A DNA stretch of 64,000 nt from Pontibacter ramchanderi (GTDB taxonomy: Bacteria; Bacteroidota; Bacteroidia; Cytophagales; Hymenobacteraceae): NCBI RefSeq assembly GCF_002846395.1, contig NZ_PJMU01000002.1, forward strand, positions 930,001 to 994,000. The letters run 5' to 3'. Made by a program: the position numbers and the translations under genes. The notes under the pieces are model-generated. The model made no database searches, was not told the origin of the DNA, and saw nothing but the letters and a program-made list of their open reading frames with translations. Of this stretch, positions 58,541-64,000 are shown piece by piece. Each line of letters starts with the position of its first letter. The stretch's first letter is position 1.

Positions 58541-59836
58541 TTACTCTATTCTGCGTTTTACGAACCAGCGGCTGTTAATGGTCACCCCGGCGCCGAACTG
58601 AAAATAGTTCTCGGCGATCAGGCCTTTGTCGGTTGTTCCCCGCTTGCCATAGCCCATCATAATGTTCATCTGGAAAGGAGGCTCGAAGTAGTTGCCGCGC
58701 CCAATAGGCAGCGTCAGGCCGCCTGTAACAGCCATATCCTTAATGTTTTCGCCGTTGACGATGTATGGGCTCTGGCCATAGCGCAGTCCGCCGCGGTAGG
58801 TGATGCGTTTGAAATAGCTGTCGATGGCGGTTGGGTTTGGTGTGTACTCCGTGCCAACTCCGATCTTGTAGCTTTTACCCAGTTCCTGCTCTCCGTCCAG
58901 ATTACGGTAATCTGACCAGTCCTGCGTCATGAACTCGGTACCGATCGTGAGGTTCGAGCCATTGTCGTAGCTGATAGAGGCAGCCAGGCTTGGCGGCACA
59001 TTCACAGAGGATTTAACACTGTCTGCTAGCATCGGGGCTCCCTTCAGGGCATCTCCCAGGTCGCGGCGCTCATAGGCAGAGTTGCGCTTCGCATTTATGT
59101 CAGCACCTAGCGTATAAACTGCTCCAGCACTAACATAGGCTTTGTCGGCTATTTTCTTGCGGTAGTTGGCGCCGCCTCTGAAAATAAAATCTGAGTAACG
59201 GGTACGCTCCACGTAGGCCACGCGCTCCAGCGAGGCGTTGCTGATCGATGTATCCGCTACAATGGACGAAGACTCCTGAGAGATGGTACCAAACAGGTAT
59301 GAGGCGCTCGCACCGATCGTCAGTCCGTCGGCTACCCTAACGCCGTGCCCAAAGTAAAGCTCTGAGATTCCGCCCTCACCGCTGTATTCGCTGATCACCA
59401 CGGCCTCCTGCCTGTTCGGCAAAGAACCCATGTTTCTGATGTTATACTCCACCGAACTGTATGGTCGTAGGCTGACAGCAGAACTCCAGCGCTTGGTAAT
59501 AGGCACACCCAGCGTCATATAAGTCAGGTTGGCATCGCCGTCGCGCTGCGACTGGGTGGCATTTTTCAGGGTCTTATACCTGCCTGCTATACCTAAATCG
59601 AATACCGTGATGCTGTTGTAGTAAAGTAGCGCAGGGTTGGCCACATTGGAGTGAAAGCTGTTTCCGGTACTTACGCCCACATCGCCCATACCTGCCGTTC
59701 GCAGATTGCCAAGGTTGGTATTGAGTTCCCCTAATCCGTAGCGGGAGTAAGGCGAGTTACCGATGCTTTGCGCCTGCACGCCCTGCGCCAGGCACAGCAC
59801 GGATGCGCAAATAAGTAAACGGAGCGTTTTATACAT
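58541..59836 (-). CDS. Outer-membrane beta-barrel protein (FadL-like/unknown)
   Basis: 431 residues with a signal peptide (MYKTLRLLICASVLCLAQGVQAQ minus its last residues) and the opening NSPYSRYGLGELNTNLGNLR, a pattern typical of Bacteroidota barrels near coaX and lptC. Long alternating strands follow. Related in style to FadL/PorV-type barrels. Function unknown; its setting suggests lipid or lipopolysaccharide handling. It overlaps coaX by eight bases. Confidence 0.8.
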   Translation of the reverse strand: MYKTLRLLICASVLCLAQGVQAQSIGNSPYSRYGLGELNTNLGNLRTAGMGDVGVSTGNSFHSNVANPALLYYNSITVFDLGIAGRYKTLKNATQSQRDGDANLTYMTLGVPITKRWSSAVSLRPYSSVEYNIRNMGSLPNRQEAVVISEYSGEGGISELYFGHGVRVADGLTIGASASYLFGTISQESSSIVADTSISNASLERVAYVERTRYSDFIFRGGANYRKKIADKAYVSAGAVYTLGADINAKRNSAYERRDLGDALKGAPMLADSVKSSVNVPPSLAASISYDNGSNLTIGTEFMTQDWSDYRNLDGEQELGKSYKIGVGTEYTPNPTAIDSYFKRITYRGGLRYGQSPYIVNGENIKDMAVTGGLTLPIGRGNYFEPPFQMNIMMGYGKRGTTDKGLIAENYFQFGAGVTINSRWFVKRRIE

Positions 59837-60548
59837 TATGTCTTAATATTCTTTGCAGTCCAATCAGGACCAGTTCAGGAATTACAAAGATGGGGTGTTT
59901 TATGGTACTTTCAAAAAATCCTGCGTCTCCACCGCAAAGTATAACCACCAGTTTATCTGATTTTTGGCGATATGCACTGATTATACCTTCTACTTCTGCT
60001 ACAGTTCCGCCCAGCACGCCGCTCTCAAGCGACTCCTGCGTGGTCTGCCCGATCAAAGGAAAATTTTTGTGGATTCCTTGTACTAACGGGAGGCGACCAG
60101 TAAAATTATGCAGTGCCTTAAATTTCATTTGGATGCCGGGTGCTATACCTCCACCCTGGTAGCGGCCTGCTGCATCGATGAAGTCGTAGGTGATGGCCGT
60201 ACCCGCATCTATCACCAGGCAGTTGCGCCCCGGAAAGAAATAATGGGCTGCCACAGCACCTGCTATACGGTCTGCACCCAGTGTTTCGGGTGTTTTGTAA
60301 CCGACAGAAACAGGCAGGGCTGTCTGCGCCGAAAGCTCTATAATGCTTCCGGACACTGACAGCCCTGCTTTTATCTGTTCTGCGCCTCTGCTCACCGAGG
60401 CAACTATGGCATTGTCAAAAGACTGAGACGCTACCTCCTGCGGCAGCCCCTCCTGTTCTTTAAAATTACCCTGGGCGATTAAAGCGTCTTCTTCAAAGAT
60501 GCCGTACTTACCGCCTGTGTTGCCTATGTCGATGGCGATGCTGCGCAT
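59829..60548 (-). CDS. coaX: Type III pantothenate kinase
   Basis: 239 residues. CoaX phosphorylates pantothenate, the first step from vitamin to coenzyme A. The ASKHA-type ATP motifs are DIGNTGGKYGIFE (about 7-19) and LVIDAGTAITYDFIDA (about 118-133); ETLGADRIAGAVAA is the pantothenate region. The window has no coaA, and panC/panD lie 25 kb away. It lies 4 bases downstream of the rluB-like gene, so the two are probably co-transcribed. Confidence 0.93.
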   Translation of the reverse strand: MRSIAIDIGNTGGKYGIFEEDALIAQGNFKEQEGLPQEVASQSFDNAIVASVSRGAEQIKAGLSVSGSIIELSAQTALPVSVGYKTPETLGADRIAGAVAAHYFFPGRNCLVIDAGTAITYDFIDAAGRYQGGGIAPGIQMKFKALHNFTGRLPLVQGIHKNFPLIGQTTQESLESGVLGGTVAEVEGIISAYRQKSDKLVVILCGGDAGFFESTIKHPIFVIPELVLIGLQRILRHNV

Positions 60549-60552
60549 ATGC

Positions 60553-62274
60553 TTACATGAAGTATTTCAAACGGATCACTTCTTTTTCGGAGAGGTAGCG
60601 CCACTCACCGCGTGGCAGGTCTTTTTTCGTAAGGCCTGCATACTGCACACGATCCAGTGTTACCACCTCGTAACCCAGGTGCTCGAATATGCGGCGCACA
60701 ATGCGGTTGCGGCCAATGTGGATCTCCAGACCCAGGAACTTCTTGGAGTCACCCAGCATGGCCACGTCGTCCACCATTGCTTTGCCGTCCTCCAGTTCCA
60801 CGCCTTCCACCACTTTCTGGAAGTCGTCTTTTGTGATCGGCTTGTCTAGCTCTACCTGGTATATTTTCTTAATCTCGTTTGATGGATGCGTCAGCTTCTG
60901 GGCTAACTCACCGTCGTTGGTGAAGAGCAGCAGACCGGTTGTGTTACGGTCGAGGCGACCTACCGGGAAGATGCGCTCCTTCGAGGCTTTCTCTACCAGG
61001 CTCATTACCGTTTTGCGGCCTTCCGGGTCTTCTGTCGTCGTAATGAAATCCTTCGGCTTGTTGAGCAGTACGTATACCATTTTCTCACGGCTCAGCACTT
61101 TCTTTCCGTAGATCACGGTATCAGAAGGCTGTACCTTAAAGCCCATTTCGGTTACCACTTCGCCGTTCACCTTGATCTCGCCTGACAGAATCAGTTCATC
61201 TGCCTCACGACGCGAACAAACACCTGCATTGGCGATGTAGCGGTTCAAGCGGATGCTTCCGTCCTCGTCCTCTCCTTTGCGGTTGGTTTTCTTGATGCGC
61301 GGATTGTCTTTGTAACGACGCAGGTCGTAGTTTGGCGTTTCCGGATCGCGCTCGGAGTCAGCGTTGCGGTCGAAACTGCGGCCACGGCGCTCCTCACCAC
61401 CTTTGCTGAACTTGTCTTTGCGATCGAATGATCTGCGCTCGCCGCCTTCGCGTCGATCACCAAAGCTGCGACGTTCGCCGCCTTCTCTGCGATCTCCTTC
61501 GAAAGAGCGTCTTTCAGCACGGTCGCCCCCTTCAGGGCGGTCGCCGAAGCTGCGTCGTTCTCTGCGTTCTTCTCTCTCGCCTCCTTCTCTGCGATCACCG
61601 TAAGGTTTGCGTTCGCGGTCGCCTCCAAAAGAACGGCCTTCGCCGCGCTCTCTTCTGTCGCCGTATGGTTTGCGTTCTCTGTCTTCGCCAAACGAGCGGC
61701 GCTCGCCTCTCTCCTCACGATTTTCACCGAATGAGCGGCGTTCACCTCGCTCTTCTCTATTATCACGGCCAAATGATTTTCTTTCGCCCCGATCCGAGTC
61801 GAAGCGGCGCTCACCGCCTTCTCTGCGATCACCGTATGATCTGCGTTCATTACCTTCGTTGCGATCGCCATAAGACTTGCGCTCGCGGCCTCCATCAAAA
61901 GAGCGACGTTCGCCACCCTCTCTTCTATCACCGTATGGCTTGCGTTCGCGGTCGCCACCAAAAGAACGTCTTTCACCGCCTTCTCTGCGATCGCCGTATG
62001 GCTTGCGCTCACCGCCCTCGCGACGCTCTCTGTCGCCTCCGAAGCTGCGGCGCTCTCCACCTTCGCGACGGTCGCCGTATGGTTTGCGGTCATCTCTTCT
62101 ATCGTTGCCGAAAGAGCGGCGCTCTCCGCCATCTCTTCCTTCGCCTTTGTCTCTTCTGTTAAAGATTTTCTTTTCGCCGCGATCGTTGTACGGCTTGCCT
62201 GACTCGTTTCTGTCAGACGATCTTCTGCCTTCGCCGTCGTTGTAGCGGGATGGTCTTTCGTTTTCTCTTGCCAT
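60553..62274 (-). CDS. RsuA/RluB family pseudouridine synthase with long Arg/Gly-rich tail
   Basis: 573 residues. The conserved part is only the C-terminal 235: an S4 RNA-binding domain (about 341-390, SIRLNRYIANAGVCSRREAD) and the synthase domain with catalytic Asp in GRLDRNTTGL (Asp about 442). Length and motifs suit RluB, which modifies 23S rRNA. The N-terminal 335 residues are repeats of about 20, such as GERRSFGGDRERKPYGDRRE, very basic and disordered. Such tails occur in Bacteroidota orthologues and probably bind RNA; this one is large. Confidence 0.9.
   Translation of the reverse strand: MARENERPSRYNDGEGRRSSDRNESGKPYNDRGEKKIFNRRDKGEGRDGGERRSFGNDRRDDRKPYGDRREGGERRSFGGDRERREGGERKPYGDRREGGERRSFGGDRERKPYGDRREGGERRSFDGGRERKSYGDRNEGNERRSYGDRREGGERRFDSDRGERKSFGRDNREERGERRSFGENREERGERRSFGEDRERKPYGDRRERGEGRSFGGDRERKPYGDRREGGEREERRERRSFGDRPEGGDRAERRSFEGDRREGGERRSFGDRREGGERRSFDRKDKFSKGGEERRGRSFDRNADSERDPETPNYDLRRYKDNPRIKKTNRKGEDEDGSIRLNRYIANAGVCSRREADELILSGEIKVNGEVVTEMGFKVQPSDTVIYGKKVLSREKMVYVLLNKPKDFITTTEDPEGRKTVMSLVEKASKERIFPVGRLDRNTTGLLLFTNDGELAQKLTHPSNEIKKIYQVELDKPITKDDFQKVVEGVELEDGKAMVDDVAMLGDSKKFLGLEIHIGRNRIVRRIFEHLGYEVVTLDRVQYAGLTKKDLPRGEWRYLSEKEVIRLKYFM
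61270..62274 (-). repeat. Protein-coding low-complexity repeat (Arg/Gly/Glu/Asp)
   Basis: The DNA behind the RluB-like tail is a degenerate tandem of roughly 30-63-base units encoding GERRSFG and RKPYGDRRE. As a result, several other frames on both strands stay open for hundreds of bases; these are not genes. The array could vary in copy number by slippage or recombination. Confidence 0.8.
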
Positions 62275-62362
62275 TGTTTAATAATTAATGATGCAGTATC
62301 GCTACTGTACCTTTGTGTGCAGTATATAAGAATAGTATACTCTAATGAATGATGGGAGTTCG

Positions 62363-62923
62363 CTAATCGGCTGCCTCGCCAATCATATTCTCTTCTGTGG
62401 CGAAGTCCTTTAGCTGCGGGAGGTCCTTGATGTGGTTGATGCCGAAGTAATCCATGAACTTTTGAGACGTGCCGTAGAGTACGGGTCTCCCAATGGTGTC
62501 GGCCTTACCTTTTATTTCGATAAGTTCTTTCTCTAGTAATTTGTGGATGGCGTAGTCACAGCCCACGCCACGAATCTGCTCTACAGCCGAGCGGGTAATC
62601 GGCTGCTTGTAGGCAATAATTGCCAGCGTCTCCAGAGAAGACGCTGACAATTTCTTTTTTGACTTGTGCTTCAGGTAGGTGCTTACCGTTTCCTGGTACT
62701 CCGGTTTGGTCAGGAACTGGTAGCCGCCTCCGATAGCGTATATCTGAAAGGCAAAACCAGCGTCGCTCAGCTGCTCATTGATGTTCTCAACGGCTTCCAG
62801 CACGTCGCTTACGAGCACCTCCATTTGCAGCGACTCCGTGAGGCAACGCTGGATCTCTTCGATGCTGATTGGCGATTGGGCACAGAAAACCAGTGCCTGA
62901 ATATGGTTCTGCAGTATATTCAA
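62363..62923 (-). CDS. scpB: Segregation and condensation protein B
   Basis: 186 residues with two winged helices: the first around QALVFCAQSPISIEEIQRCL, the second around ASSLETLAIIAYKQPITRSA followed by EQIRGVGCDYAIHKLLEKEL. ScpB is part of the SMC-ScpAB condensin that compacts and separates chromosomes. Normal length. scpA and smc are not in this window. It is 12 bases downstream of the DksA-like gene. Confidence 0.93.
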   Translation of the reverse strand: MNILQNHIQALVFCAQSPISIEEIQRCLTESLQMEVLVSDVLEAVENINEQLSDAGFAFQIYAIGGGYQFLTKPEYQETVSTYLKHKSKKKLSASSLETLAIIAYKQPITRSAVEQIRGVGCDYAIHKLLEKELIEIKGKADTIGRPVLYGTSQKFMDYFGINHIKDLPQLKDFATEENMIGEAAD

Positions 62924-62935
62924 AGTAAAAATGTA

Positions 62936-63325
62936 CTAGTCGTTACGCTGAAGCTTGGCCTCAATGGTGTGTTGGGTATGCGGCACAGCACGCAGTCTCT
63001 CTTTCGGGATCAGTTTGCCGGTTACGATGCAAACACCGTAAGTACCGTTTTTGATGCGGATAAGCGCATTTTCCAACTGCTGGATAAACTTCATCTGACG
63101 CGACGCCAGCTGGTTCAGGCTTTCCTTCTCCGCTGTATCGGCTCCGTCTTCCAATACTTTGGTCGGAGATGCCGTGTTATCCGTGCCCGAGTCGTTTCGG
63201 CGGCTCAGGGTCTCCTTGATAAACGCTACTTCTTTGCGCGCATTGCTCAACTTCTCTTGAATGATTGCCTCAAACTCTGCCAATTCCTCACGGGAATACC
63301 GCTGTTTCTCTTCGTTTGTGTTCAT
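62936..63325 (-). CDS. TraR/DksA-like protein with incomplete zinc finger
   Basis: 129 residues: a coiled-coil hairpin (about 12-90), then the TraR/DksA tail YGVCIVTGKLIPKERLRAVP. Three of the four zinc-binding cysteines of DksA are replaced (second by Thr, the CxxC pair by Ala/Thr positions), so it probably does not hold zinc. Bacteroidota DksA-like proteins of this type are common. DksA family members bind in the RNA polymerase secondary channel with ppGpp; this one's activity is inferred only from fold. Confidence 0.85.
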   Translation of the reverse strand: MNTNEEKQRYSREELAEFEAIIQEKLSNARKEVAFIKETLSRRNDSGTDNTASPTKVLEDGADTAEKESLNQLASRQMKFIQQLENALIRIKNGTYGVCIVTGKLIPKERLRAVPHTQHTIEAKLQRND

Positions 63326-63671
63326 TATACTATCTTAGAACTAGGTTATAGTTTTTTGTCTTGATTCTCAAAAAACCGTCCCTGTGTTGTGTATGTGCTA
63401 GTGCCTTCTCAACAGCAAAGGGGCAGTTTTAGTTTACTGTTTTAAACTTGTAGCCAAAAACCGAACCATACTGATGTTCAGATTATTATTTAAGCTAAAT
63501 TTCGTGCAAAAATAGAAGTTATATCTATAATTTGCTACCTGCCTTCTTTATTTTAATTTTAATTTTATCTTTCGGGCCTTTTATCTGGTCGGCCGCAATA
63601 CTGGAATGGAACTTGCTGTTGGCCTGAAACACGATCAGGCTAATTAAGTTTCAGAATCCACTTATTACTTT
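63326..63671. other. Non-coding divergent gap between dksA-like and barrel genes
   Basis: 346 bases without a credible gene. It contains a minus-strand -7 candidate TATTTTTG (63514-63507), which would give the DksA-like gene a leader of about 175 bases, and a long AT-rich stretch around 63480-63580. I see no AGGTATAG word, no hairpin with a T-run, and no repeat of the dispersed families. Confidence 0.5.
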
Positions 63672-64000
63672 ATGAAAAACAGAATATTACTAGCCATTGC
63701 CGCTGCAGCGTTTCTTTCTATACCTGCTCAGCAAGCCCAAGCGCAGGCCCAACAGCCAAAGCGGGGAGTTATAAAAGTAAACCCTTTGAGTGCTCTTGCC
63801 CTCACGGGTTCCGGATTCTTGGAATATGCCATTACCGATAACTTGAGTGCACAGCTGGGCGCTTCTGTTACAGGCGTTTCTGTTTCGAACATTAAGTTCA
63901 GGGGCTATGGCTTCACGCCTGAGATCCGGTATTATTTCTCCGAAAACAAGGTAGCGCCTATGGGCCCCTATGTGGCAGGCTATGGCCGTATCAGGAGTTT
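63672..64000 (+). CDS. Partial outer-membrane beta-barrel protein (DUF3575-like)
   Basis: Starts with ATG at 63672 and runs off the window. Signal peptide MKNRILLAIAAAAFLSIPA followed by QQAQAQAQ and then VIKVNPLSALALTGSGFLEY, YAITDNLSAQLGASVTG and RYYFSENKVAPMGPYVAGYG. The pattern 'xNPLSALxxxGxxxEY' is typical of DUF3575 and related small barrels in Bacteroidota. Function unknown. An AGGTATAG word (63718-63725) lies in the signal peptide coding region. Confidence 0.8.
   Translation, partial: MKNRILLAIAAAAFLSIPAQQAQAQAQQPKRGVIKVNPLSALALTGSGFLEYAITDNLSAQLGASVTGVSVSNIKFRGYGFTPEIRYYFSENKVAPMGPYVAGYGRIRS

Noticed and set aside
61428..62162. Long open frames on both strands opposite the RluB-like tail
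   Set aside because: They are by-products of low-complexity repeat DNA; the peptides are only Arg/Ser/Leu/Pro strings and no start or context supports them.
1..64000. CRISPR array, rRNA or IS element
   Set aside because: I saw no regularly spaced repeats, no rRNA sequence and no transposase.

Overview
This window looks like chromosomal DNA of a Bacteroidota species, most likely order Cytophagales and plausibly a Pontibacter-like member of the Hymenobacteraceae. The evidence is a SusC/SusD pair, families largely confined to Bacteroidota (DUF4293, DUF4270, DUF4476, GldE-type CNNM protein, a lone GT5 domain beside DUF4270 and glmS), promoters of the TTTG / TAnnTTTG type, and a base composition near 50% GC. 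The genus is inference from protein style, not from a search. I see no prophage, no insertion sequence with a transposase, no CRISPR array and no rRNA.

Layout. 1-7.2 kb: ABC exporter, a repeat-filled gap, truA with a PLP lyase/synthase, a lone GAF protein and a thiolase. 7.2-15.1 kb: DUF4293, then a TonB-linked uptake cluster (PepSY membrane protein, SusD-like lipoprotein, SusC-like receptor) divergent from an AraC/PchR-type activator; a 23-bp palindrome sits just downstream of the receptor promoter. 15-22 kb: envelope proteins, including an intact and a frameshifted barrel paralogue, purM, and a TPR/PD40/OmpA lipoprotein. 22-25 kb: two-gene iron-sulfur membrane oxidoreductase, then tRNA-Phe. 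25-34.8 kb: TlpA-like thioredoxin, J-domain/TPR protein, holin-like pair, GGGP synthase, AraC regulator, acyl-CoA dehydrogenase, and a panC-panD-flippase-like-rfaE2-metallopeptidase run. 34.8-40 kb: GT5-like protein, DUF4270 lipoprotein, glmS, 3HCDH-type protein, ridA. 40.2-40.9 kb: a possible orphan gene cassette. 41-48 kb: yihY, gltX, small proteins, GH3, a four-helix-bundle gene inside inverted repeats, lptB. 48-64 kb: GH25 lysozyme, recJ, TPR protein, then an envelope run (coaX, barrel protein, lptC, 57-aa protein, gldE-like, ppiD-like), rluB-like with a long Arg/Gly tail, scpB, a DksA-like protein and a truncated barrel gene.

Themes. Fatty-acid oxidation is represented by a thiolase, an acyl-CoA dehydrogenase, a 3HCDH-domain protein and a candidate ETF:menaquinone oxidoreductase. 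Coenzyme A supply is represented by panC, panD and coaX. Envelope building is represented by lptB, lptC, rfaE2, a flippase-like protein, glmS and a PpiD-like chaperone.

The most striking signal is not a gene. The octamer AGGTATAG (or CTATACCT) occurs about 75 times by hand count, against about two expected by chance in 64 kb on both strands. It falls on both strands about equally, inside and between genes, and often pairs head-to-head in gaps to form hairpins, one of which is the ridA terminator. It behaves like a DNA uptake word or a HIP1-type word. I know of no description of such a word in this group.
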